Shown: positions 6,729-15,521, numbered from the stretch's first letter. The stretch is DNA of 15,978 nt from an uncultured Clostridia bacterium (GCA_934180065.1 CAKPRA010000040.1:1-15978), one strand, 5' to 3'. Notes: a model not told the origin generated them from the letters alone. Numbers and translations are program-made.

Positions 6729-6744
6729 GTTTAAGGAGAAAACC

Positions 6745-6975
6745 ATGAAACTGGACGATGATTTAAAAAAGAAAATAAATCTATTACAAAAGCTAAAAAA
6801 TAACAATATAGCTGATGAAAAACAAATAACATCAATTAACTATATTGAGGGAAGAAAACTAAAGCTAAATGCTGAAGAAGATATGTTGCTTTTTCAGTTA
6901 AGTGAATGTATTAAGAATAGACAAAGTATTTTAAAGTTCTTATTAGAAGAGCAGAAAGGAAATCAAGATGAATGA
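6745..6975 (+). CDS. small helical protein, 76 aa
   Basis: Not recognised. ATG 6745 follows AAGGAG (6733-6738) with a 6-base spacer; the upstream TTG at 6727 lies in the terminator tail and is rejected. The product is charged and helical (KLDDDLKKKINLLQKLKNNN, later EEDMLLFQLSECIKNRQ), with a likely coiled-coil start, no signal peptide and no membrane segment. Its TGA overlaps the start of the giant methylase-helicase gene by 8 bases (ATGAATGA), so the two are probably translationally coupled and may act together. Similar short genes often precede the giant gene in Tn1549-like elements, as far as I recall; I cannot name the family. Confidence 0.65.
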   Translation: MKLDDDLKKKINLLQKLKNNNIADEKQITSINYIEGRKLKLNAEEDMLLFQLSECIKNRQSILKFLLEEQKGNQDE

Positions 6976-8638
6976 AACAATTAACTTATATTTAGATAGA
7001 GAATTATTTAATAAATTAGCCAAACTACTTAACTATAACAATACAGAAGAATCGAGGAAACTATTTAATAAGATAATGGATTATGCTTATGTACTTAATA
7101 TCAAAGAAGGATATGAAGAAACTATTTCAATTAGATGTTATCCTAGTGAAATTAAAGGCTTAATCTGGATAAATTTCTTGGATACAGCCTCAAATAATTA
7201 TAAGTATTCGTTTAACGACCAAGTACTTATATATGCTCAAAGACCTGATGCTAAAGTGTGTGCTGAGATGGAAACTTGGAACAGACGTCTGCATAGATGG
7301 ATTAAAAAAGGTGCTAGAGGTATTGCATTACTTCAAAATAAAAATGGATATTTAGCGCTAAGACACGTCTTTGATATATCGGATACCTACGATAAATTTG
7401 AAAGATCTTTTAGTCCGTGGACTATTCCTAAAGGTAATGAACAACAAGTAATTGAATCATTAGAGAATAGCTTTGGTACTTTAGAATTTAAAGATAATCT
7501 CGAAGAAGCTATTGTTTCTTCTGTAAGGAATAGTGTTGAAGATAATATTCAAGATTATTTGGCAGAATTCAAAGATATAATTGAAGGTAGCCTACTAGAA
7601 GAATATGACGATTTTAATTTGGATTATAATTTCAAAATTCTAATGATAAATTCAATAAGCTATATGATGCTAAAAAGATGTGGCTATGATCCATCAGATT
7701 ATTTTGATGTTGATAACTTCAATAACATAGTTGAATATAATACTACTGAAACAATATCAAGATTTGGAATAGCTATGAGTGACATAGCTGAAGTTGAATT
7801 ACACGAAATATATACTACCGTACTGGATATTCAGAAAAATAAAAAACGCACATTTGAGCATAATAATTTGAACATTTATGATGATAGTAACAATAAAGTT
7901 GATAGCGAAGTTTATAACGAAAGGAGTAATGAGAATGAGAGAGATACAATATCATCAGGAAGGCGATTATATGATACCCAACCTAACCATAGACCAGAAG
8001 AAAGTACAATTAGGCAGATGGGCAAGAATGAGAATGAAATTTATTCAGGAACACAAGAGAGGTCTATATACGGAGTTAATGATGAAAGGAACTTTGACCA
8101 GTTATCTTTCGGAGATAGACCAAACAGCGTCAGCGGGGATAGAGCAAATAATAAAGGAACTAGCAAAGAGAAACAACATAGACGAGACCCTAAAGTCAAC
8201 AGACCAGCTACTATGGGTGGGCTTGATGAACAATATCAAAAGTCAAGCCGAGGAGATAGTTCAGCAGGAATTAATATACAATTAAATCTGTTTGAAGATA
8301 ATAAAACAGAGCAAAAGCAAATAAAATATATAAATTCATTAGCAGAGGTTGAAAATACCCCTGCTTTTTCTTTTACACCAGAAATGATTGATATTGTATT
8401 ACAAAATGGAACTGGAACGCAAAATGGCAAATTTAGGGTATTAAAATTTTTCCAAGAAACAGATTCATCAAAGGATAGAATAAATTTTCTAAAGAACGAA
8501 TATGGTTACTTTGGTACAAATGGATTGAATGGACTTGATGGTGTGTTTGTAGAGTTTAGCCCCAGTAAAGGTTTAACATTATCTAAAAGAGGTATTGAAG
8601 AGCGTAAACAGGTTAAATGGAATGTTATTGAAAAATGA
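6968..8638 (+). CDS. giant conjugative-element methylase-helicase, N-terminal fragment (ArdC-like domain)
   Basis: First piece of a gene of about 2296 codons ending at 13859, of the kind often labelled LtrC-like or SNF2 helicase/DNA methylase in Tn1549-like elements. The ATG follows AAAGGA and overlaps the previous gene. Residues about 77-118 (YSFNDQVLIYAQRP, W, then RWIKKGARGIALL) match the ArdC N-terminal single-strand-binding type. Residues about 300-435 are polar and low in hydrophobics; this part also encodes TnpV in another frame. QLNLF at residues 438-442 resembles a beta-clamp-binding peptide. A further folded region follows (FTPEMIDIVLQNGTGTQNGKFRV). An in-frame TGA (8636-8638) ends this 556-aa piece; the frame goes on as IDELIKANKYRI, so Arg (CGA or AGA) to TGA is likely. 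The fragment could still be made as a truncated protein. Confidence 0.85.
   Translation: MNETINLYLDRELFNKLAKLLNYNNTEESRKLFNKIMDYAYVLNIKEGYEETISIRCYPSEIKGLIWINFLDTASNNYKYSFNDQVLIYAQRPDAKVCAEMETWNRRLHRWIKKGARGIALLQNKNGYLALRHVFDISDTYDKFERSFSPWTIPKGNEQQVIESLENSFGTLEFKDNLEEAIVSSVRNSVEDNIQDYLAEFKDIIEGSLLEEYDDFNLDYNFKILMINSISYMMLKRCGYDPSDYFDVDNFNNIVEYNTTETISRFGIAMSDIAEVELHEIYTTVLDIQKNKKRTFEHNNLNIYDDSNNKVDSEVYNERSNENERDTISSGRRLYDTQPNHRPEESTIRQMGKNENEIYSGTQERSIYGVNDERNFDQLSFGDRPNSVSGDRANNKGTSKEKQHRRDPKVNRPATMGGLDEQYQKSSRGDSSAGINIQLNLFEDNKTEQKQIKYINSLAEVENTPAFSFTPEMIDIVLQNGTGTQNGKFRVLKFFQETDSSKDRINFLKNEYGYFGTNGLNGLDGVFVEFSPSKGLTLSKRGIEERKQVKWNVIEK
7935..8285 (+). CDS. TnpV-family protein nested out of frame in the giant gene
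   Basis: A 116-residue protein of the TnpV family, named after a gene of Tn4451-type transposons and common in clostridial mobile elements. The match, from memory of the family, is across the whole length: EGDYMIPNLTI near the start, LGRWARMRMKF.QEHKRGLYT, LTSYLSEIDQTA, and MNNIKSQAEEIVQQELIY at the end. ATG 7935 has AAAGGAG (7920-7926) with an 8-base spacer and gives the usual family length; the in-frame ATGs at 7878 and 7929 are less well placed. The whole gene lies inside the giant gene in a different frame, in its polar linker, and its TAA (8283-8285) falls inside the QLNLF codons of the larger protein. Unlike the giant gene it has no lesion. Its function is poorly known; a role in excision has been proposed. 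Confidence 0.82.
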   Translation: MREIQYHQEGDYMIPNLTIDQKKVQLGRWARMRMKFIQEHKRGLYTELMMKGTLTSYLSEIDQTASAGIEQIIKELAKRNNIDETLKSTDQLLWVGLMNNIKSQAEEIVQQELIYN

Positions 8639-9889
8639 ATAGATGAGCTTATAAAAGCTAATAAATACCGTATTGATGATGAAGATGTGAAATATAAGGA
8701 TTGGCTATCAAATGACTACAATAATGAGAAATGGATGCTTGATAGATACCTAAAGGAAGATACCACTAATATCGACAAAAATTATAAATTAAATGATGGT
8801 CGCTATTTTCACTTTCATACTAACGAAGATGGCTATTATTATGATATATATGATAAAAACGGCATAGTTCAAGATGGCGGTTTGATAGAATATTCAGACA
8901 ATGAAGAAAATGAAACATTAATGAGTATACGAACTAGATTGGCAGATTTTACTGGTTTGAATGAACTTTCCGAAGAAAATCTTGAAGAAATATCTAAAGA
9001 TGAATTTGAAGAAATAACTAAAAAGCAAGATAACAATGATAAGACATTTAAAAATGTAGCTCTAAATAATCAAGAAAAGATAAATTACCATATTACAAAT
9101 AATCAGCTTGGAGAAGGTACGCCAAAAGAAAAATATAAAAGAAATGTTAATGCCATAAAGACTTTGAAACAATGCGAATTTGAACGAAGACTAGCTACTC
9201 CTGAAGAGCAAGAAATTTTAGCTCAATATGTTGGTTGGGGTGGTTTGGCAGATGCCTTTGATGAACACAAAGACAATTGGCATAATGAGTATGAGGAGCT
9301 AAAAGAATTGTTAACTGAAGATGAATATAATAATGCTAAAGCATCTACTTTAACAGCTTTTTACACACCTCCAATAGTAATAAATTCAATATATCAAGCA
9401 CTTCAAAATATGGGACTTACACAAGCAAATATCATTGAGCCTAGTTGTGGTACTGGTAATTTCTTTGGAAGATTACCAGAATCAATGGAAAATTCAAAGT
9501 TATATGGTGTTGAACTTGATAGTATTACAGGTAGAATTGCTAAACAACTATATCAAGATGCTAATATTCAAATTAGTGGCTATGAAAATGCTGATATTCC
9601 TGATAATTTTTATGATGTTGCTATTGGAAATGTTCCATTTGGAGATTTTAAAGTAAACGACAGACGATATGAAAAAGAAAACTTCCTTATTCACGATTAC
9701 TTCTTCGCAAAGACTTTAGATAAAGTGAGAGCTGGTGGAATTATAGCATTCATAACAACAAAAGGTACTATGGATAAGAAAAATCCAAGTGTAAGAAGAT
9801 ATATTGCTCAAAGAGCGGACTTAATAGGTGCTATTAGATTACCAAATAACACATTTATAAGAAACGCAGGAACAGAAGTAACATTCTGA
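8639..9889 (+). pseudogene. giant methylase-helicase, middle fragment (N6-adenine methyltransferase)
   Basis: Continues the giant gene in the same frame after the TGA at 8636. The first GTG (8687) has no proper ribosome binding site, so this is not an independent gene. Residues here include a DUF-like region (YFHFHTNEDGYYYDIYDKNG), the linker RNVNAIKTLKQCE, and the motif QYVGWGGLADAFDE, then the methyltransferase: motif I IEPSCGTGNFF (about 9433-9465, AdoMet binding), the acidic end of strand 2 (GVELD), and motif IV as GNVPFG (about 9628-9645), the variant of NPPF seen in this family. It would methylate adenine in element DNA, perhaps to protect it from restriction during transfer. The frame breaks at about 9884: one extra T in ACATTCTGAT, without which the sequence reads TSDIIFLQKR and continues into the helicase. 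Confidence 0.82.
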
Positions 9890-9917
9890 TATTATCTTCC
9901 TACAAAAAAGGGCTAAT

Positions 9918-12900
9918 ATGACCGATATTATTCCAGATTGGGTATATTGCGATACAGACAAAAATGGAATTGAAATGAATAAATATTTTGTCGATAATCC
10001 TGAAATGATACTTGGCAATATGGAAATGAAAAGTACACAATTTGGCAGACTAGACGCTACTTGTGTTCCTTCAGATAATCAAAATTTGGATGAGCAATTA
10101 AGTTATGCTATAAGCAATATACACGCACAAATTGAGGACTTTGAAGTTGAAAACGAGTTAGAAGAAAACGATACATCAATACCTGCTGATCCAAGCGTAC
10201 GAAATTTCTCATATACTATCGTAAATGATAAGGCTTACTTTAGAGAAAATAGCAAAATGTATCTTCAAGATATTCCACTTACAAATGAAAACAGAATAAA
10301 GGGAATGATTGAATTAAGAGAGCAGGTAAGGCAAGTTATTGATTATCAGATGTATAATCATCCTGCCGATGAAATTACTACAGCTCAAGCAAAACTAAAT
10401 GAAATATACGATAAATTTACAAAAGAATATGGATTGATAAATTCAAGAGCTAATTCAACTGCTTTCAATAATGATAGCAGTTATTTTTTGCTTTGTTCAC
10501 TTGAAAAGTTAGACGCAGATGGTAAGTTCATTGGTAAAGCCGATATATTTAGTAAAAGAACTATCAATGCAATAAAAGAAGTTGATAAGGTTGATACATC
10601 TGAAGAGGCATTAATATTATCTATTTCTGAAAAAGCTAAAATTGACTTTGACTATATGAGTAAACTTACATCAAAGAGCAAAGAAGAGCTTATAACAGAC
10701 TTGGATGGTATTATTTTTAAAATACCTTTTGAAGATAGATATGTTCCAGCAGATGAATATTTAAGCGGTAATGTTAGATCTAAACTTAGACAAGCAGAGC
10801 TTGCTTTTGAGAATGATAAAAGTTATGCAGTTAATGTTGAAAGACTAAAGGAAATAGTACCTAAAGACTTATCTGCTAGTGAAATAGGCGTTAAATTAGG
10901 CTCAACTTGGATACCAACTAACATTGTAAGACAATTTATATTTGAATTACTTGAAACACCTTTTTATAAGCAAGATGATATAAATGTAAGATACTCGGAT
11001 ATAACTTCAGAATGGTATGTTGATGGAAAAACTTATGATAGAGCCAATGTTAAAGCTAATTCAACCTATGGTACGGATAGAATAAATGCATATAAGATAA
11101 TTGAGCAAACTTTAAACCTAAAAGATGTAAAGATATTTGATACGATTGTAGATGCAGATGGTAATAAACAAAGAGTTTTAAATCGTAAGCAAACTGCAAT
11201 AGCACAAGCTAAACAAGATGCAATAAAACAGGCTTTCCAAGATTGGATATGGAGTGATCCAGATAGAAGAAATATGCTAACTAGGATTTACAATGATAAG
11301 TTTAATTCTATTAGACCACGAACTTACGATGGCTCACATCTTAATTTCTATGGTATGAATCCTGAAATAAAATTAAGACCACATCAACTAAATGCAATAG
11401 CACATGTTTTGTATGGAAATAATGTTTTATTAGCACATGAAGTTGGAGCAGGAAAAACTTTTGAAATGGTCGCAAGTAGTATGGAAAGTAAACGACTTGG
11501 ACTATGCAATAAACCATTGTTTGTTGTTCCAAACCATATTATTGAGCAATTTGCATCAGAATTTTTACAACTATATCCATCAGCTAATGTATTAGTTGCA
11601 ACAAAGAAAGACTTTGAAACTAAAAACAGAAAGAAGTTTTGTAGTCGAATTGCAACTGGCGAATACGATGCAATAATAATTGGTCATAGTCAGTTTGAGA
11701 AAATACCTATGAGTGCTGAAAGACAAAAAGCACTAATACAAGAGCAAATAAATGATATTATTTTGGGCATAGATGATACTAAACGAAATAAAGGAGAGAA
11801 TTATACAATTAAACAGCTTGAAAAGACTAAAAGGCAGTTAGAAACTAAACTTGAAAAGCTGAATAACCAAGATAAAAAGGATGATGTAATTACTTTTGAA
11901 GAGCTAGGAATTGATAAGTTATTTGTTGACGAGGCACATAATTACAAAAGTTTGTTCTTATATACCAAAATGAGAAATGTTGGTGGTATTGCTCAAACTG
12001 AAGCTCAAAAGTCCTCAGATTTGTTTTTGAAGTGTCGCTATTTAGATGAGATAACTGGCGGAAAAGGAGTTGTATTTGCTACTGGTACGCCAGTTTCTAA
12101 TTCAATGGTTGAGTTATATACTATGCAACGATATTTACAATATGATGATTTAAAGAAACAAGGACTTGAACATTTTGATAATTGGGCATCTACATTCGGA
12201 GAAACAACAACAGCCATCGAACTTGCTCCAGAAGGTAGCGGTTATAGAGCAAAAACAAGATTTGCCAAATTTCATAATCTACCTGAACTAATGAGCCTAT
12301 TTAAAGAGATAGCAGACATTCAGACTGCAGATACATTAAATCTGCCAACTCCCAATGTAGAAAATCATAATATAGTTATAAAACCTAGTCAGATACAAAA
12401 AGACATGGTTTTACAGCTTGGAGATAGAGCCGAGAAAATTCGTAACGGACAAGTTGATGCAGCATCAGATAATATGCTTAAGATAACAAATGAAGGAAGA
12501 AAACTAGCACTAGATCAAAGACTTATCAATCCGCTTCTGGAAAGTGCTGAAGAAAGCAAACTGAATACCTGTGCAAGTAATATTTATGATATTTGGGATA
12601 AAGGTAAAGAAAACAAGTTAACTCAATTAGTCTTCTGTGATTTATCAACGCCAAAGACGAATTCGGCTTATGAACAAGAACCATTTTCTGATGTCTATAA
12701 CGAATTAAAGAAAGCACTTATACAAAAAGGTATTCCTGAAAATGAAATAAGATTTATACACGAGGCAGACACAGAGGCTAAAAAGAAAGAATTGTTTAGT
12801 AATGTCAGAAATGGAAATGTTCGAGTATTGATTGGCTCTACGCAAAAAATGGGAGCAGGCACAAATGTGCAAGATAGACTTGTTGCTTTACATCATATTG

Positions 12901-13859
12901 ATTGTCCTTGGCGACCATCAGACCTAACTCAAAGAAATGGAAGAATGATAAGACAAGGAAACACAAATAATAAAGTACACGTTTTTTCTTATGTAACAGA
13001 AGGAACATTTGATGCTTATTTATATCAGTTAGTTGAACAAAAGCAAAAGTTCATCTCACAAATAATGACATCTAAAACACCAATGAGAACTATGGAAGAT
13101 ATTGATGAAAAAGCATTGTCCTATGGAGAGATAAAAGCACTAGCAACAGGTAATCCTAAAATACTGGAGAAGACTACGCTAGATAGTGAGGTTGCAAAGC
13201 TAAACATACTAAAGCAAAGTTTTATGAATCAGAAATATGAATTACAGGATAAAATAATAAAACTATATCCTCAGCAGATTGCAATATTAGAAGAAAAAAT
13301 TGAGGCAATGGAATATGACATTGTTTCATTACAAAATCAGCTTAATAATAATTCTGATAGCTTTGCACCAATGACAATAAATAACATTACATATACAGAA
13401 AAAGAAGATGCTGGTAAGAAATTACTAGAGTGTTGTCAAGCAATAAAGAGCTGTGGAGAAACTACCATAGGAGAATATAAGGGCTTTAAAATGTCATTAT
13501 ACTTCGACACATTTGATAAGCGATTCACTCTTAAATTAAAAAATAAATATAGTTATAGTGTAGATTTAGGTATAGACATATATGGTAATTTAACAAGAAT
13601 AAATAATAGACTTGAACAAATAGAAAAAGACTTACCTGATGAAAGAAATTCATTAGATAATATCAAACATCAATTAGAAACAGCTAAACTGGAAGTACAA
13701 AAAGAATTCCCACAAGAACATGAATTACAAGAAAAGCAAAAAAGACTTGATGAACTTAATATTGAACTTAGAATAAATGAGCAAGAGAAGGAATTGTTTG
13801 GAAATGAGGTAGAAGAAAATAGTAAAGATAAAACTCCTCAAAAGGAATTTGTAAGATAG
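9918..13859 (+). CDS. giant methylase-helicase, C-terminal fragment (SNF2/DEAH helicase)
   Basis: A 1313-residue open frame, the rest of the giant gene after the single-base shift at about 9884. It carries a superfamily 2, SNF2-like helicase: RPHQLNAIAHVLYG and the Walker A AHEVGAGKTF (about 11433-11462), Walker B DEAH in LFVDEAHNYKSL (about 11922-11957), motif III ATGTPVSNS, and in the second lobe GAGTNVQDR (about 12850-12876) and QRNGRMIRQGN (about 12930-12962), the arginine-finger motif VI. All key residues are present. Residues beyond 13220 are helical with coiled-coil character (ILEEKIEAMEYDIVSLQNQ, then a Lys/Glu-rich tail). Family members are thought to help DNA processing or defence evasion in conjugation. 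ATG 9918 has only a weak AAAAAGGG upstream, so reading as an independent gene is uncertain; it is most likely the 3' part of a broken gene. Confidence 0.88.
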   Translation: MTDIIPDWVYCDTDKNGIEMNKYFVDNPEMILGNMEMKSTQFGRLDATCVPSDNQNLDEQLSYAISNIHAQIEDFEVENELEENDTSIPADPSVRNFSYTIVNDKAYFRENSKMYLQDIPLTNENRIKGMIELREQVRQVIDYQMYNHPADEITTAQAKLNEIYDKFTKEYGLINSRANSTAFNNDSSYFLLCSLEKLDADGKFIGKADIFSKRTINAIKEVDKVDTSEEALILSISEKAKIDFDYMSKLTSKSKEELITDLDGIIFKIPFEDRYVPADEYLSGNVRSKLRQAELAFENDKSYAVNVERLKEIVPKDLSASEIGVKLGSTWIPTNIVRQFIFELLETPFYKQDDINVRYSDITSEWYVDGKTYDRANVKANSTYGTDRINAYKIIEQTLNLKDVKIFDTIVDADGNKQRVLNRKQTAIAQAKQDAIKQAFQDWIWSDPDRRNMLTRIYNDKFNSIRPRTYDGSHLNFYGMNPEIKLRPHQLNAIAHVLYGNNVLLAHEVGAGKTFEMVASSMESKRLGLCNKPLFVVPNHIIEQFASEFLQLYPSANVLVATKKDFETKNRKKFCSRIATGEYDAIIIGHSQFEKIPMSAERQKALIQEQINDIILGIDDTKRNKGENYTIKQLEKTKRQLETKLEKLNNQDKKDDVITFEELGIDKLFVDEAHNYKSLFLYTKMRNVGGIAQTEAQKSSDLFLKCRYLDEITGGKGVVFATGTPVSNSMVELYTMQRYLQYDDLKKQGLEHFDNWASTFGETTTAIELAPEGSGYRAKTRFAKFHNLPELMSLFKEIADIQTADTLNLPTPNVENHNIVIKPSQIQKDMVLQLGDRAEKIRNGQVDAASDNMLKITNEGRKLALDQRLINPLLESAEESKLNTCASNIYDIWDKGKENKLTQLVFCDLSTPKTNSAYEQEPFSDVYNELKKALIQKGIPENEIRFIHEADTEAKKKELFSNVRNGNVRVLIGSTQKMGAGTNVQDRLVALHHIDCPWRPSDLTQRNGRMIRQGNTNNKVHVFSYVTEGTFDAYLYQLVEQKQKFISQIMTSKTPMRTMEDIDEKALSYGEIKALATGNPKILEKTTLDSEVAKLNILKQSFMNQKYELQDKIIKLYPQQIAILEEKIEAMEYDIVSLQNQLNNNSDSFAPMTINNITYTEKEDAGKKLLECCQAIKSCGETTIGEYKGFKMSLYFDTFDKRFTLKLKNKYSYSVDLGIDIYGNLTRINNRLEQIEKDLPDERNSLDNIKHQLETAKLEVQKEFPQEHELQEKQKRLDELNIELRINEQEKELFGNEVEENSKDKTPQKEFVR

Positions 13860-13860
13860 G

Positions 13861-13926
13861 TTGAATATAAAAATTCTCTATGATAAAATCTCTCCAAGAT
13901 TAAGAGCGTTATGGGAGGTAAGAAAG
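13861..13926 (+). pseudogene. possible stub of a serine recombinase start
   Basis: Directly after the giant gene stop a frame reads NIKILYDKISPRLRALWEV before passing into the flavodoxin gene in the same frame. The pattern ILYDKIS resembles the first strand of large serine recombinases (LYxRLS with the catalytic Ser), which often lie near such elements. Only about seven residues match and the rest does not, so this may be chance. If real, it marks a deletion that removed a recombinase and joined the flavodoxin gene. Confidence 0.2.
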
Positions 13927-14394
13927 ATGAGTAAAGTATTAGTAAGTTATTTTTCAGCAAGTGGAGTAACGAAAGGAGTTGCTGAAAAAGTTGCAAATAC
14001 AATTAATGGAGATTTATTTGAAATTGAGCCTGTAGAAAAATATACAGATGCAGATTTAGATTGGACAAATAAACAGAGTAGATCATCTATCGAAATGAAT
14101 GAAAATATAAAGCCAGAAGTATTAAATAAGGTAGCTAATTTAGATGAATATGATACTATATGTTTAGCATTCCCAATTTAGTGGTATAAAGAGCCAACAA
14201 TTATTGATAAGTTTTTAGAAGAAAATGATATGTCAAATAAAAATATTTATGTATTTGTAACAAGTGGTTCTTCTTCAATAGATTCTACATATAGAAGTCT
14301 AAAAAATAACTTTCCAAACTTAAATTTTATTGATGGAAAGAGATTTACAGGAAGAGAATCAAATGAAGAATATAAAAATTGGATTACAAAATAA
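13927..14394 (+). pseudogene. flavodoxin-family protein, broken by TAG at 14179
   Basis: A 155-codon flavodoxin of the small Clostridia type: MSKVLVSYFSASGVTKGVAEK carries the FMN phosphate-binding loop (SASGVT, residues 9-14), followed by LFEIEP, then LDEYDTICLAFPI and the W-Y position, and VYVFVTSGSSS-like loop for the flavin ring. ATG 13927 follows GGGAGG (13913-13918) with an 8-base spacer. TAG (14179-14181) interrupts the frame after AFPI, precisely where relatives have a Trp (FPIWWY), so TGG to TAG is the likely change. Downstream the frame continues unharmed to TAA (14392-14394). It would carry electrons in the cytoplasm and is cargo rather than a conjugation gene. As written, only the first 84 residues would be made, lacking part of the fold. 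Confidence 0.85.
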
Positions 14395-14499
14395 AAATTC
14401 AGTAAACAAGATATTGAAACTTGACTAGCAGATTAAAAATAGTAATTTATTGTTTAAAAGTGCAACCATAAGTTGCTAGAAAAATGATAACAAAGAATG

Positions 14500-14505
14500 T
14501 ATAAT
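14500..14505 (+). promoter_or_regulatory. possible -10 box before the XRE/methyltransferase gene
   Basis: TATAAT at 14500-14505 lies 7 bases before AAAGGAGG of the next gene. No good -35 box is at 16-18 bases; TTGCTA (14473-14478) is 21 bases away. Weak evidence only. Confidence 0.25.
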
Positions 14506-14526
14506 AACAACAAAGGAGGAATTTTA

Positions 14527-14919
14527 ATGAAATTCTGTGAGAATTTATATACATTAAGAAAAAATATGAAGATAAGTCAAGAGCAACTTGCTGAATTAGT
14601 TGATGTATCAAGACAAAGTGTTTCAAAATGGGAATTAGGAGAATCATATCCAACAGTTGAAAATATTTTTAAATTATGTGGTGTATTAAAATGCAAAATG
14701 AATGAACTTATTAATGAAAACTTATCTGACTTTGAACTATTGAGTGATGATGTAAAAAATATTGAAAAAGGATATGAAAGATTCTTAGGATATGCAGATA
14801 CTTATGATGAAGGCAGACCTAAATTACCTAGTAAGGCTATTGAATTGCTAAAAATATATTATGAAAACGAAATTGATACAATTTTGCAATACAGATGTAA
14901 TAGAGCGTACATTATTTGA
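14527..14919 (+). pseudogene. XRE-type HTH regulator fused to a truncated methyltransferase start
   Basis: 130 codons from ATG 14527, with AAAGGAGG (14513-14520) 6 bases upstream. Residues about 5-60 are an XRE/Cro helix-turn-helix (LRKNMKISQEQLAEL, then DVSRQSVSKWELGESYPTVENIFKLCGVL). Residues about 83-120 instead resemble the start of class I SAM-dependent methyltransferases: ADTYDEGRPKLPSKAIELL, then EIDTIL where the glycine-rich AdoMet loop (VDLGCGTG) should follow. The loop is absent; the frame ends after nine unrelated residues at TGA (14917-14919). So the gene is cut at about 14880-14890, where a different protein's frame begins. HTH-methyltransferase fusions occur in nature, so the fusion itself may be genuine and only the 3' end lost. 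The HTH part could still bind DNA. Confidence 0.65.
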
Positions 14920-15472
14920 TATGAGACGCTCTCCTGCGATGGAACAATTCATTGTACAAAGTGAGGTATCGGATACAAAAACTGCTCATGCTCATTCAAA
15001 AGCTGAAATAGACAGAGCTAAAGCAAATGAATATTTAGAATCTTATGAAAATACTGAAGAAATTGTATCAAATTACGGACAGCAAATAGCTAATGCAAAT
15101 ACTGAAAAGGGGTTAAGGATAAGAGGTAATCAAGATCAAGTTGAAAATGGTAAAGTAGCTTTAATGAGAGTTATAGCACGACAGCAAGGAATGGTTCCTG
15201 GAGATGTAGAAATGAAGGGAAAGAATTGTGTATGCAATTTAAACGAACATACAGATTCTCTAAATCCGCAATTAACATTAAAACATGAATTATCTACAGA
15301 AGATATGATATTTTCAATAACTCCGAAAAGCATTAAAACGGATACTATTGCAAGTGGGGTTAGAATTTCTGAAATAAATCAAATGATAAGAAAAATAAAG
15401 GATAAAATAATGGTATCTATCAGAGGAACAGTAATTAATATAAATGAAAAGGAAGACTCACAAAATAGATAA
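14861..15472 (+). pseudogene. 5'-truncated unidentified protein
   Basis: A frame of 203 codons that overlaps the end of the XRE/methyltransferase gene and runs to TAA at 15470-15472. There is no ribosome binding site before any ATG (14861, 14920, 14938 region), so the true start was probably lost at the junction near 14885. The product begins about DVIERTLFDMRRSPAMEQFI and is hydrophilic, with an A/K/E-rich helical part (AEIDRAKANEYLES) and a cysteine pair (CVCN). It has no membrane segment and no motif I recognise. A bidirectional terminator follows 10 bases after its stop. It appears to be the tail of a gene from another element joined by recombination or deletion. Family and function unknown. 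Confidence 0.5.
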
Positions 15473-15481
15473 TGTCATAGC

Positions 15482-15521
15482 AAAAAAAGGGTTCTGAATT
15501 AAAATCAGAATCCTTTTTTTT
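15482..15521. terminator. bidirectional intrinsic terminator
   Basis: AAAAAAA, then GGGTTCTGA (15489-15497), loop, TCAGAATCC (15505-15513), then a run of T to 15521. The arms pair with one G-U. The A run on one side and T run on the other let it stop transcription from the plus-strand gene ending at 15472 and from the minus-strand XRE gene ending at 15520. Confidence 0.85.

Noticed and set aside
9435..9656. Plus-strand frame of 73 aa inside the methylase region
   Set aside because: Leu/Ile/Met-rich shadow of AT-rich coding DNA, no family motif and no ribosome binding site, unlike the nested TnpV gene.
2990..14181. Alternative genetic code to explain internal stops
   Set aside because: TAA, TAG and TGA all interrupt genes, and all three also serve as normal ends in this window; two lesions are frameshifts.
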